Positions 35,031 through 46,397 of a DNA stretch of 64,000 nt are shown here, piece after piece (the first letter of the stretch is position 1; every line of letters begins with the position of its first letter). The DNA comes from Diphasiastrum complanatum. Lineage: Eukaryota; Streptophyta; Lycopodiopsida; Lycopodiales; Lycopodiaceae. The translations under genes and the position numbers were made by a program. The notes beneath the pieces are model-generated. The model ran no database searches. It saw only the letters and a program-made list of their open reading frames with translations, and was not told where the DNA came from. Location: assembly GCA_029204225.1 (NCBI GenBank), contig CM055103.1, forward strand, positions 45,047,970 to 45,111,969, given 5' to 3'.

Positions 35031-35822
35031 TGAAACAAGAAATAAGAAACTAGATTCCTAACAGCATAATAACAATCCAAGAATCAAGAAACACTCATTT
35101 CTTGATGCTTAGATTGCCCAAGAACAATCAAGAACTGGAATGTAAGAAAGTATGCAAGATCTGCACCACAAACCAGCCTATTTAGTTTACTTGCATGCTG
35201 ATTTCTACCTTATTCCACAAACAAGAAATGAATCCTAATCCACAACTAAGTAAGAAACAAGAAAACAAGATCCTAGTTAATGCACAATACAAGGAAATCA
35301 AGCATGCTCATAGAAACTTCACTCAAGAACATTGCCATGAACAAGGAGCTTAGCAATTATCAACAACTCGTGGAGGATCCTCTTTATTTGCTCAAGAGAA
35401 CTTGACAATACATTCAAAGCTCCCTCACAAGAGAGGGGAGCCCTTAAATAAGCAAGAAGGCTGCCCACGTGGAGCCCAAATGGCAATTCCACCAAATTAG
35501 AAATTACATGTGGAATTTGCCCTTCCACTAAAGGTCACCATCAAAAGGTGGCTCACTCTAACTAATTTAAGGGGGTCTACATTTATTTACAAGGCCTAGG
35601 AAATATGACTAGCTCCTACATGGTCATTCCTTCTCTGGGATACACTATGAAGGCTCACATAGATATTTCACTGTCATCCTAGCTAGTAATTTCTCGGCTC
35701 TCATGCTCGGCTCTCAGCTTCTTCTGCTCTCCTCCTTCTGAGACCTCCTCGGGCATGGGTGAGAGGTATTCTGTGTCTTTGGCTTGGCTCGGCATCTGAG
35801 GATTTTCTGGAATCTGCTAACA
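35031..35822 (-). mobile_element. LTR of family X, minus orientation
   Basis: On minus it begins TGTTAGCAGATTCC at 35822, contains GAGAGCCGAGCATGAGAGCC and a TATA-like CTTGCTTATTTAAGGG, and ends near TTCTTGTTTCA at 35031-35036. It is the inverted relative of 25013-25807. The flanks do not show a target-site duplication, and the gypsy RNase H does not resume on its right, so it marks a rearrangement junction. Confidence 0.8.
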
Positions 35823-36534
35823 AGATGCTTGTGGTTATCCCTACTTGTGTCTCTTCTTTGTTCAATGCTCATGAACTGTAGTAGCTTGTTGGAAATGTGT
35901 GGCTGATGCTATGGATGGTTTATAGCCTCGGCTAGCCGCAATATCTCTTGGAGTTAAAGCAAGATTCAAGTCAATGGTTGACTGACTTCAATCCAGATCA
36001 AAAAATATATAGCCCAAGGATGTGATTGAGGCTCTCTTTTGTAAGACATTGATCAGTTGTCTGGAGATGAATCTGATCCAATTATATGTGGCCCTCATAG
36101 GATTCTCCCAGCATGGCAAAAATCTAGACAGGAATCCTCAGCAGATGTGCCTTTTGTGTATAGGTGTACTTGGTGAGGTAGACACAGACAGCTCCCAATT
36201 CCTTGCATTTAATGGCTTCGAGCAGGATGCCATCCTTGTGTGAAGTTGTTAGCACATGTGAACTTCACCACACACCTTATAGGATCTTACTGAGGTCTTG
36301 TGATTACACATGAATAATCAATGAACATATCACATGAAAAATTCAAGGATGGCTCAGAAATAATTCTAAGTGCTCATTATGTGAAAAAGAGGCTGCTCTC
36401 GAATAGAGAGAGAAAATGAAGCCAAAAAACTCGGGTAGAGAGATTTTTGAAAACCTCATCAAAATCTCAATATTCACAATATGGCAAATTAGCCAAGATT
36501 TTCCTACATCAAGAGGCTCGAGTTTCTAGGTGGA
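35823..36534. other. Unassigned sequence between LTR-X and gypsy pol
   Basis: There is no domain and no repeat detected. It could be a 3' internal part of the element owning the X LTR on minus, but no polypurine tract is seen at the LTR edge. Confidence 0.35.
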
Positions 36535-37245
36535 TTTCCAAGTGTACAATCTTTAGCCCATTTGGTATAGTAGTCCGTAGCTACTATGATATATCTAGCT
36601 TGAGTGTTCCTAGCAGCGGGACTAATTGGTCTAACATAATCATTTCTCCATTTTTGGAAGGCTTAATAAGTTATGATAGGGTGTATAAGCATAAAGTTGA
36701 TTTTTTGAAAACATTTTGTCCTTTGACAAATATCACAGGCCTTTACGTAGGTGTGGGTATCCTTGAAAAGGGTTGGCCACCAAAATCCTATTAAGTGGAT
36801 TTTTCAAGCAGTTGTTTCGGAAAAAAAAATGACTAGCTTCAATACCTTCATGAGTTAGGGATATTATCGAGGTTATTTCACCTTCAGTAAGACAACGTCG
36901 GATAATTCCATCTAAACCTTGCTTGTACAGTTCTCCTGCAATCAACATATAAGGTGGTGTTTTGAGGATGGATAAGGATAGATCCATCTGCCCTGAAGTT
37001 AAATATTTAGTAGTATTCTTTGCCCAAATATGGGTATAGTCAACTTGAAATAATATGACATTGGGTAAATCATTGTTGATGCCTTGGTCCAGAGTTGGTA
37101 GATTAGGAATTCGAGATAAACGATCTGCGAGAAAATATTGAACGCTCTTTCGAACAAAAATCCAAAACTCAAACACGCGTAATAGCAAGATCCATCGAGT
37201 AATGCGACCAGTTGTGCAAGTCTATTTATAAGATAGAGAAGTGCT
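36535..37245 (-). pseudogene. Gypsy integrase N-terminal relic (same element as split RT)
   Basis: The minus strand reads DRLSRIPNLP (RNase H/integrase linker), then GIIRRCLTEGEITSIIS and HEGIEASHF (zinc finger His pair), CDICQRTKCF (Cys pair), and the core start YVRPISPAARNTQARYI with VATDYYTKWAKDC. It breaks off at ~36535, mid-core. The overlap in content with 33500-35030 shows that these are two separate gypsy insertions of one family. Confidence 0.9.
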
Positions 37246-37971
37246 TGATGATCAGTGAAGAATGCAAAAACTTTTCCCAGGAGATAATGGCGAAACTTCT
37301 AAATAGCATACACCATTGCTAAAGCTTCATGCTTAGTAGTGGTGTAATTGACTTCAATGGAGATCAATTGTCTACTGAGAAATCGGATTAGATAATTCTT
37401 TTTGAATTCTCCTGGTTGGGTGAGCACTACTCCGATGGCATACTTGGATGCATCAGTATGCACATGAAATTCCTTGGAGTAATCAAGAGCCCATAGAATA
37501 GGTGCATTGGTGAGGGCCTCCTTCAATTGAATGAACGTCGTTGTTCATCAATCCATTTGGAAATGACAACCACCTTATAAATTAATCGTGCTTTATTAGC
37601 GAAATCGAAAATAAAACAATGATAGTAATTGGCATGGCCTAGGAAGGAATAGACTTCACAGATCTAGCAAATTTTGAATAATCAAGACCTTTTTAGGGTC
37701 AGTTGCAATGTCATTTTTGGAAATGATATGTCCTAATACAATGCCATATGTTACCCAAATCTGGCATTTTTCAGGGTTCAAAGAGGTTTTGAAGCGTTGA
37801 CATTGGATAAAAAAAATTTCCAACACAAACAGATCACGTGTTTCTTCTGAATGCGCTCCTATATCGTCCAAATAAACTTCTAGGGTATCTCCCATCCGCT
37901 AAGAAAAGGCAGCTTGCATAACACACTGGAATGTGCTAGAAGCATTATAGAGACTGAAGAGCATGACTTTC
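37246..37971 (-). pseudogene. Gypsy reverse transcriptase C-terminal half and RNase H
   Basis: From 37971 the minus strand reads, in frame with the N-terminal half, WKVMLFSLYNASSTFQ, then VYLDDIGAHSEETRD (RT active site with the YxDD motif as YLDD), LNPEKCQIWVTYGIVLGH and TDPKKVLIIQNL. RNase H follows with FHVHTDASKYAIGVVLTQ and TTTKHEALAMVYAI. Stops and frameshifts occur near 37900, 37650 and 37530. The first bases GAAAG repeat the end of the N-terminal half at 28296-28300. Confidence 0.92.
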
Positions 37972-38948
37972 TATTAGCTGATGCCATGCCCCAAGGTGTC
38001 GATGTAGTGCCTCATCATGCAAAAGGGCTTTTAACAAAGATGAAGTTGAACCCACGAGAATAACTAGTGCTAGTTGTACAATTTGTGAGCCCCATGGTAA
38101 TTCCCAAAAAATGGAAAACCATGTGGGAGCTAGTAAATGGGCCCTCTCAACTTGAGATATGTTTTTATTGAAGAGGCCTCTCTAATTTGTGTAAGTTAGG
38201 TGATAATTTTCTTAATTTATGCAAGTCAAGAGGTGGAACCCAAAATGTTATAGGATTGGGTTCACCACTTGTAGAGTACATAGGAGGACCTCCTCCACGA
38301 GTTTCCAAGCACTAGATATTGTAATGAGATGTTGTTGAATAGATAATTGAAAATCCCTTCATGTGCATTTCAATCTATACTCATTTTCATGCATTGAGTT
38401 TGGGTACTTGTGCATGAATGTGTTTTGTTGATTCTTTCTCTTCAAGTTCGGTTTTGTGATTAGAATTAGGCAGATGTGCAGGGCTTGGTGGCAAATCATA
38501 GTCATTCTAATATGATGCTACTTTGTGCTTGACTCCCTGAAGAGTTCTTGTTAGAAATGTTAAGTGATATTTGTAATAAGTACTTTGTAAGTTCTTATTG
38601 TTCTTAGTTAGATATAAGTTTGTTGTTCTGATGTTTTCGGTAGGATTAATTTCATTCTTATCCACTATTCCTTGCTTAGTTTAGATTAGTAATAATCTGC
38701 ATGTTGTAAGAACCCAAGAATTATTTGTCAGACTATAGAACATAGATATTCAAGTCCTGATAGGTCCAGATTCAAGTTGACCATCTATTATTGGTAAGGA
38801 TTGAGATCAGGTCATAGATGTACCGATTGACAGACGGGGTACATCACCATTACACTACCATTGTACTGCAAAGATATCCGAGAAGTTGTCATTCATGGGT
38901 GACCCCATTGCCAAATGAAATCTGTGATAAGCAAAAACTCAACAAACA
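37972..38948 (+). mobile_element. LTR L2 (plus orientation) with adjoining primer site
   Basis: It starts TATTAGCTGATGCC (TG changed to TA) and ends CAACAAACA at 38948, 977 bases. It is the inverse of L1. At its right edge TTGGTGCCACTAC (38949 onward) could be a primer-binding site, so its right part is a 5' LTR of the plus element that continues to 40670. Its left edge abuts gypsy RT, which belongs to a different insertion. Confidence 0.88.
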
Positions 38949-39199
38949 TTGGTGCCACTACTACTCATAATCTTCTTCAATCTTCCTCACAGATTTGTGT
39001 CTTACAGTCCATTTTTCAATTCTCTATGATTTTGCTTGCCTGCATGCGTTCTTGCATTCATCCTTTTTCTACCAGCATGCATTGAATCTCTTCTATGAGA
39101 TCCACATTTGATCAACACCCAATTTGCAAACAATTCCAGAAACTCACCACCCCACCACTCTCTACCATTTCACACACTTTTTTTGGGGAGGAAGACTAG
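38949..39199 (+). other. Leader after LTR L2
   Basis: TGGTGCC at 38950-38956 matches the complement of a tRNA 3' GGCACCA end, a possible primer-binding site. The rest is unassigned and leads into the minisatellite. Confidence 0.45.
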
Positions 39200-39785
39200 T
39201 CAAACGGACGTTTGCACCCGACAACCCACTTTAAAAAATATATCTGACGTGCACAACGACGAGACAAAATTTTTTTTGTACAATTGCATTCGACAACTTG
39301 CGTCCGATGACCTGCCTTAAAATTTTTGTTCGACAATTGCATCCGACGATTTTCCATCCCGCCGACATTCTGTCCGACATTGCATCCGACGAATTGGTAT
39401 CCGAAAGTGTTTCATCCGATGTTATTCCATCCAGCAATTGCATCCGACAACCAGTCCATACAAATTCTATCCGATGGGTGCATCCAATGAGATTCTTTTT
39501 GATGTTGCATCCGACAATTTTCTATCCGAAAGTGCATCCCACAATCTTGCATCCGAAGTGGCATCCGACGATTTTCTATCTGAAGTGCATCCGACGATGT
39601 GCATCCGACGCTTGGATCCAAAGTGCATCCGACCATCTTCTATCCTATGTGCATCCGCCGAAACTGTATCCAAGTAGCCGACAATTGCATCTAAAATTGT
39701 AACCAACAGTAGATCCACTCGATTGTCACACGACTTTACATCCGACACTGTCACTATAATTGCATCCGACAAGCTTCCACTCAGA
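39200..39785 (+). repeat. Degenerate GCATCCGACGA minisatellite in gypsy leader
   Basis: About twenty-five occurrences of TGCATCCGACGA-like words are spaced irregularly (often 12-14 or 24-26 bases) with TTTTCTATCC-like spacers. It lies between LTR L2 and a gag start, the same place as the array at 6580-7140, but the unit is unrelated in sequence. Open frames on both strands are repeat artefacts. Confidence 0.85.
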
Positions 39786-39908
39786 TCTGACAGACCATTT
39801 CTTATAGAAATCCTATTGAAAATCTTATTCTATTCTAGGATACTGTCAACCCAATATTGAAAAAAAAACAACAAGAACAACAAAAACAGTTGAATCAATT
39901 CAGTTCTC

Positions 39909-40670
39909 ATGGCCAACATCCCAGAAGAAGTTATGGATGAGTTTACACCAAGCAATCATCCAAATGATGAGAACAAGCGCTATCGTCTTAGATCTAAGGT
40001 AAATCAAGATCTTGGGCCTTCCAGATGGAGGCCTAATCAATTTGATAACCCTGACGATCAACTGTTCAACATGCTCACCATACCGCAAGGATCCCATAAA
40101 TGAACACCCAGATTGGAATTACCAAAGTTCGATGGTAATGTGGAATTCATAGATTTTTACAAGTCTTTGAGAGTGCATGTGAAGTATATGGAGAATATAT
40201 TGACAATACAAAAGTCCAACTATTTTCAATGACCATGGTGGATAAAGCACAAGAGTGGTGCTTTAACCTCAATCGTGGTGATAGACAAGATTGGTCAGAG
40301 CTAAAAGAGTCTTTCATTAAATGCTTCCAACCTTTCAAACTCAAAGAAAGCCCATTTGTACACCTTAGTAATATTGAACGCTACATGACTATATTGAGCA
40401 CTTCAAGCATCTCAGAAGTCAAGTTCAAGAACAACCAACTGATAAAATGTTGATCATATGATTTTTAGTTGGCCTTCCAAGACGCATCCGGAAAGAGCTT
40501 AAACCTAGCAAAGAGTATTTTACTCTTGAATCTGCCATGTCCGAGATGCCATTTGTGAAGAAGATGAAGGGTCTGATGATGAAGACCATAAAGAGAAAAG
40601 AGCTCACCTTGTTTTCAATGATAATCGTCCATTCAGAACAAGTCTGGAAATCTCAATTTGAGTTGATGAA
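39909..40670 (+). pseudogene. Gypsy gag relic of the L2 element
   Basis: It starts MANIPEEVMDEFTPSNH and has LELPKFDGNVEFIDFYKSL, the gag capsid entry. A shifted frame gives DKAQEWCFNLNRGDRQDWSE and LKESFIKCFQPFKLKES, which are capsid helices, ending around 40670 with YFTLESAMSEM-like text. Stops and at least two frameshifts are present. No knuckle or pol follows: a different element begins by 40985. Confidence 0.8.
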
Positions 40671-40984
40671 TTGACCTTGAAAAAGTGTGCCCTCCTATAG
40701 GTTATTTGGCTATTTTGAACTCGCACGTGTGAATCTTAGGTGGCAAGCTAATGTGGCAAGTGTCTTGTTTACTAGGTCTCCCTCTGTACTAAGTTTTACA
40801 ACACCCAATTTGGTGTCCTATAGCCAAAGATATGATCATCTGAAGTTTTGCAATTTTGTGAGCAAAATTGGTAGAATTTCAAATTATTCTGATTGCATGC
40901 ATGTCAATTTCCTATTTTGAGATACTGTACTTGCATGGAATGTCTGCATGTTGATTCTCAGATTGATTCTGACATGCATAACAC
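40671..40984. other. Unassigned junction sequence
   Basis: This lies between the gypsy gag relic and a copia gag fragment. No coding content or repeat is recognised. Confidence 0.35.
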
Positions 40985-42096
40985 TTTTGAAGGGCGAAGG
41001 CATCTGGTCGATGACCAAACTCTCAGAGGTGTAGCCTCCAGAGGGAGACCTGAGGAGACCTGAATGGATCAGAAAGGATGAGCATGCAATGGCGATCATC
41101 ATTTCGTCCACCAATGAAGATCTACTCATGTAGATTGAAGACTATGAGAGCAGCCATGCAACATGGGAAAGATTAAAACAAAAGTACGAAGTGAGGACTA
41201 TAGCTTCAGTGATGCATCTTCACAATCAGCTGCAATCCATACGATGGGATGGCAACCAGTTAGACTAGCATGTTGAGAAGATCAGAATGATCTTTGCTCA
41301 ACTCGCTGCATTAGGACAGGAGCACCAGGTCCCAACACCACAACAGTTGATGTACTTCATGAAATCGCTACCTGTGTCCTATCAGCCGTTGAGAATGCTC
41401 ATATTGAGTCTACCAAACAATGATCAAGAGAAAGCTCTCTTCACAAAAGAAAAGAAAAAGAACAAGAACAAAACCAGATTCGACAAGACAAAGCTTTTTC
41501 GAGTCAACAATCTTCTTCCTGTGATCACTGTCACAAACCAGGACACACAACCAACAAATGTTGGCTCATTCCTACAATACCTTGCATGCGTTGGAAGAAA
41601 AAGGGCCATTCTGCATATGATTGCAGATTCAACCCAAAAAGATGTTGTAGAGTCATCCAAAGATGCAGATAGAGGTGATGAAGCCTTCACAATACTTAAT
41701 GAAGCTTCAACAAGCTATACTAAATAAGACTACGATGTACTCATTGATTCAGGAGCAACATCACACATCACCCACAACAAGAAAATCTTGATCGACTTCA
41801 GAGAACTTGAAAACAACAGAGCAGTAATTCTAGGTGATGGGAGCCAACATGATGTCAAAGGCATCGAGACTCTACAATTGCAAACATTGTCAGGTCAAGT
41901 AGAGTTGCTAGGAGCACTCTACGTACCTTCACTGAGAAAAAATCTATTATCAGTCTCCAAGATGGCAAATCTTGGAATTCGAGATTTATTCGATGGCAAT
42001 ACATGCCGCATGATCGAGAAAACAACAAATAAATTGCTGACGGTTAGATGCAGAGAAGGAAATCTCTACCAAGCAATAAATAATCAGCAATTCTGA
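40985..42096 (+). pseudogene. Copia C5 gag to pre-integrase fragment
   Basis: A UBN2-type gag (IEDYESSHATWERLKQKYE, FAQLAALGQEHQVPTPQQ) is followed in a shifted frame by a knuckle CDHCHKPGHTTNKC at 41522-41563 and a degenerate second motif. Next are protease YDVLIDSGATSHITHNKK (DSGA intact), NLLSVSKMANLGI and GNLYQA, ending at a stop at 42094. Integrase and RT are absent. No LTR of its own is seen. Confidence 0.88.
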
Positions 42097-42810
42097 TAGC
42101 ATATTAAATGCATCAAAAAATGAAGAGGTGTGTGAATTGAGCACATATCCTTGTAAGATAGGGCGAGTTTGGGTTAGGTAGATCAAATTCCAATGACATG
42201 CATAAAGTCTAGTTGACCTAGTATGACATGCAACAATATTCACAATGTCTAGATTGACATGCATGTAGATTTACTCATGGAAATGGTCTAATATGACCTT
42301 GTAGAAACTCAAGCCATCATAAATGCATTGTGTCCTAACTTTCCATTGTGACATGCAAGGCATGCAAATATATTCATGGACACATGCATGTAGTTTTGTA
42401 CATATCTAGTTGAGAAATTGACATTTGGAGAAAGTAGGTAGAAGTTAGGTGCAATTTCTGCATGCAAGCTGTTAGGTGTCAATATGGTAGTAGTTTACGC
42501 TTGAATAGGTGTAGGAAATGCATTGAATGCTAGTAGTACCACAAATTAGAGCTCTCTCTATTGTAGAAAACCCGACGAATTCCGATATACCTGATTGGTT
42601 GAAAAAAAATGTCAGTTGGGTCACTTCTTTCAGAGAAAATGCCCAAGTTGACACTGTTGTTGCTTCCCCCCAGCTTGATGGGTTGATTAGTAGCTCGTGT
42701 AGGACCTGTGCGGTAGTGTGAAAAAGAAAAGTAGGCAAGCATACAGACAAGCACGTTAGGAATGCAAAAAGGAAAAACAAAAAAATCTATGTAGAAAAAG
42801 CTTAAAAAGT
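42097..42810 (-). other. Unassigned sequence next to gypsy primer site
   Basis: On minus this is directly downstream of the primer-binding site at 42811-42823 and so should be leader of that gypsy element. Direct repeats of GACATGCA with CTAGT(T)GA occur at 42190-42360. No gag is seen before the copia fragment, so the element is truncated. Confidence 0.4.
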
Positions 42811-42823
42811 GGCAACGGCGCCA
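42811..42823 (-). promoter_or_regulatory. Primer-binding site, tRNA-Asp type
   Basis: The minus strand reads TGGCGCCGTTGCC, complementary to the 3' end of plant tRNA-Asp including CCA, one base after the LTR end. This primer is used by several plant Ty3/gypsy lineages. Confidence 0.92.
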
Positions 42824-42824
42824 A

Positions 42825-43751
42825 TGTTGGAAGTATAACTAGTTTGTGCAGTGGCTAGATCTACTCACAGATGTAGTATAGTGTAGAAGGGTTTGTCCAC
42901 TTTTTAGGATCTACACAAAAGCTTTCAATAGTAAATAAAGAACATAAAAGAGGAGTACCAAGGCTTCTCAATTGGTGCTCGGAATAAAACTAAGGTTCGG
43001 CAAAGGCTTTCCCAACTAGCCAATACCTACTAAAGAAATAAACTTTTCTAAGGCTTATTACCCAACTAGCAAGGGTGACTAATTTAATTCCTACCTAAAA
43101 CCCAAAGAGAGTAAAATATAACTTGTAGCTAAACTAAGCAAATAAGCAATAATGAGCATGCCATAATTAAAACCAATGAAAAGGAGGCAAGAAGATGCCT
43201 GAGCACCTTCCCTCAAGCTATGCACCTTCCCAAAGGGAACACAATGAAATCACAAGAGCAATTTGTCATAATCACAAAGTGTTATTTAGAAGAGAAATGT
43301 CTCTCTTCTTATAGTACAAAGGGCCTTTCATAAGCTTCCACTAACTTATGGAATTAGTTTCTAAACTTTCCATTCTAAGGCTTCTCAACTCTAGCTTAGA
43401 ACTTAAAACTTTAGAATCTCTAATCTTGAGTCTAACTTTAGAACTTAAGATAACTCGGAGTCTTTTATTTCTAAGCTTAAGTTTCTTAAGTTTAAGTTCA
43501 AAGCTCAAAGTTTAAGTTTCTATTTCTATTTAAGCTTCTACCCATGGACTTACAAAACACATGCCATAGTAGAGGGACAATGATGGAGATGGCGATGTTG
43601 TAGGACAAGATGGATCATCATACCAGCTAGATGGTACCATGAGATTGGATGGAAAAAGGATCGAAGCCACTGTACTATGGCGGGGCCCACTAAAAGTATT
43701 TCAAGTGGTGGGACCCACTTGTTCATTATTGTGGAGGAAATACCCACAACA
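42825..43751 (-). mobile_element. Gypsy 5' LTR (family Y2)
   Basis: On minus it begins TGTTGTGGGTATTTCC at 43751 and ends CTTCCAACA at 42825, 927 bases, with a TATA-like ACTATAAGAAGAG near 43310. The first ~80 bases match the Y1 LTR start (2127-2029). Downstream of that the two differ, so they are either distant subfamilies or one is a recombinant. Confidence 0.85.
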
Positions 43752-44203
43752 GGGTCCACGACCCAAAGTAGTGTCGGTCCCTTGGCACTAGGCTTCAACT
43801 GTCATGAAGGGGCGCTGTTGTTGGTTCTTTTATTGCTGGGACATGGGTGCTTCAGAAAAAGCGTGGATAAAATTTGCTTACATAAAACCTGAGGCTTTAT
43901 TGGATGATGGCGATCAGCAAGAACTTGGACTTGCCAGATTTTCAATAATACCCATAAGGGTCTGGTGGCCATTCCGAATAACCTTGTTCATTGACAATTG
44001 GGTAGTCGAGGTATGCCATCGGAGGATCCCAAGATACATCTTGCTGATATAATGGATCCTCATAGATCAGCGGAACTGGTCCCAATGTCATGGACTCCCC
44101 CAAATCATAATGTGGATATGACGTGCTTGCTTGATGCTCTTGTCTGTCCAGGTATTCATGGTATGCCATAACCTGACGACTTTCCTCAACAGTCAATATC
44201 ATA
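43752..44203 (-). other. Sequence between Y2 LTR and hairpin
   Basis: A minus frame at 44214-43942 (MVKSMILTVEESRQVMAYHE, then Tyr/Pro-rich ending DPYGYY) is open for 90 residues but unrecognised. It may be a gag N-terminal or linker part displaced by the hairpin. Confidence 0.35.
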
Positions 44204-44900
44204 GATTTTACCAAGCCTTATTAAACAAATGTTGCAACAACTTCTGGTGGATGAATTACAAAGGGGCCTCACGTCAACCACGCAACTTGAAGGCAAACTG
44301 ACTACCGATCAATGCAACGATCCATTTGTACCACTTTCAAGAGAGCAGTCCATTGAGAAAGGAAGGACTAAGGTGGGAGATTTTCCTATTTCAATGCCAA
44401 TCATAAGCAAGATCCAACCACAATCGAAATTTCCACTCAACATCTGGCCACCACAAAGCTACATCAGGACATCACACTGCTTAGGCGGCCAAATCCGGGG
44501 AATCCAAGCCCAAAATGGCCAATTGTACAACAAGAATCAGGACTTTGTCATTGTAGGCTCTGGTTCTTGATGTACAATTGGCTGTTTTGGGCTTGGATTC
44601 CCTAGATTTGGCCGTCCAAGCAATGTAATGTCTTGATGTAGCTTTGTGGTGGCCAGATGTTGAGTGGAACATTTCGACTTTGGTTGGATCTTGCTTATGA
44701 TTGGCATTGAAATCAGAGGACAATCTCCCACCTTAGTCTTTCCTTTCTCAATGGATTGCTCTCTTGAAGGTGGTACAGATGGATCGTTGCGTTGACCAGT
44801 AGTCAGTTTGCCTTCAAGTTGCGTGGTTGACGTAAGGCCCCTTTGTAATTCATCCACCAGAAGTTGTTGCAACATTTGTTTAATGAGGCTTGGTAAAATC
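44204..44900. repeat. Long inverted repeat inside a gypsy-like gag
   Basis: The left arm at 44204-44537 pairs with the right arm at 44563-44900, about 93% identical by eye, around a ~25-base loop. The right arm is the native continuation of the minus-strand gag frame (a stop at 44903, then QILPSLIKQMLQQLL). The left arm is an inverted duplicate, so MLQQLLVDELQRG is encoded on both strands. A transcript would form a ~335-bp stem. Confidence 0.93.
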
Positions 44901-46101
44901 TGCTAGATTGCATCTGTTGCCAATTTTTTGACTTCTTCCGCTACCCCTGGTTGGCTAGATTTTATCTGTGGTGTTGGTGATTCATGTGTGGCAGTGTCAA
45001 CTTGTTTTAGGATATTTCTCTCATTCCTTCCATCCGCATCTGCTTTGTAACCAGGTGGCACTAGAAGTTTGCGTTTGTAGTGCAACTTCTCGGTTGGTGG
45101 ATTTGCATGGTCATATGTAGGTTGCCGATTCAAGCAGGTAGGAGTCATAATGGCTTTTCTTGGATCTCTTACTGGACAATCACGACATGGGTGATTGATG
45201 CCGCATTGTTCACACCAAAGATAAAAGGAGGACAGATCATTTCGGTGTGGACATTCTGATCTATGATGTTTACCTCCACATCCAAAACACCGTACCATGT
45301 GTAAGATTCTGTCACCTCTCAATTGATGCGTGTACACCGGTATCAGATCTCCTTTGATCCCTTCCACAAAATATAGTGGTGAGCCAATTTGAACTTCCCC
45401 TGCCTGGGATGATCCGCTCGCTTCCAATACTTCCACCGAACCTTGTCTAACTACTAGAGAAGATTCTGAAAGTCCTAAGACTGATCCATTTTCTTTGGAG
45501 GAGCGATCTGATGGCAAGCTAGAGGACATAGATGAGGGTTTTGTTTATTGATTTCCAATCTCCAGAATTTCCTTATTGTTTTGATTTCGTAATCTCAATT
45601 TCGAACTGGACATTGAGGTGTTGGATGTTTTTCAAAACAATAATGGCACTGGTGCAATGGTCGGATCTTTTGATTGGCATTTTGTGGTTCTGGGAGGTAA
45701 TCAGATTGACTGCACATCTCATCTATGTCATTGACAACTTGCATCTGATCGTCCGGACTACTAGTACTTTGGCTAGCGTTGTCTGTGACAGCTTGTGGAT
45801 TAGATGCTCTATCATCCCTAATTGTTTGAATGTTGGATATGGGCTACGATGGTGTGTGCAAGATCTATGTTTCTGCAATAGCGGCTGCCTTACAGAGCTC
45901 ACTTGGACTGGTATATGATGTAAAGGGTGGCATACCAATCTTGATCTCGTGCGGTAATCCGGCATAGAAAAATGCCATTTTGTGGTGACTAGGAAGACCG
46001 CAATTCCAATCTCCTGCCATCTTGGCAAATCGTGTAGTGTAGCCCTTGAGAGTTTCTCCAGAAAGCATCGAGATTTGGGCAAGCTGCTCATACATTGCCA
46101 T
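44565..46101 (-). pseudogene. Gag relic with two zinc knuckles
   Basis: On minus the frame at 46101 starts MAMYEQLAQISMLSGETLKG and has a capsid-like TTRFAKMAGDWN and LPHEIKIGMPPF. A Cys/His cluster lies near 45640 (CHYCFEKHPTPQC). A 208-residue piece at 45529-44903 has CFGCGGKHHRSEC and CEQCGINHPCRDC knuckles, both CX2C types with His. A Pro/Ser/Gln-rich tail leads into the hairpin. Frames shift near 45865 and 45530. No protease or pol follows. The lineage is uncertain; gypsy is favoured by the capsid style and double knuckle. Confidence 0.75.
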
Positions 46102-46397
46102 GGCCTATTGTGTGCAAGATGAAGATGATATGGAGTGGTGTGGTGATGTATGAGAGAGAGATTGGGGGATGCAATTTTTGAAATGCGTATGAGGGAATTG
46201 ATGATGAGGAGATGGAAGAGGAAAAGAAAAGCAAAAATATTCCTTTGTCTAGAACATTCACGGTTTGGGCAAGGGTATTATAAATACATTCAATTATACC
46301 CCTCCAACGAAAGTCTTATGACGAGGGATGACAATTGAAAAAGCACTTATGTAGGTTTTTTTTTTGGCAAAGGGTTAGTTTTGCTTCAAAAAGACTA
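46102..46397. other. Unassigned sequence before copy 2
   Basis: This is purine-leaning plus-strand sequence with a T-run near 46352. No gene is seen. If the duplication is tandem, the bases upstream of this window should resemble this stretch. Confidence 0.4.

Noticed and set aside
39231-39772. Overlapping Cys/His/Asp-rich frames resembling small secreted proteins
   Set aside because: They arise from the GCATCCGACGA minisatellite in both strands and several frames at once.
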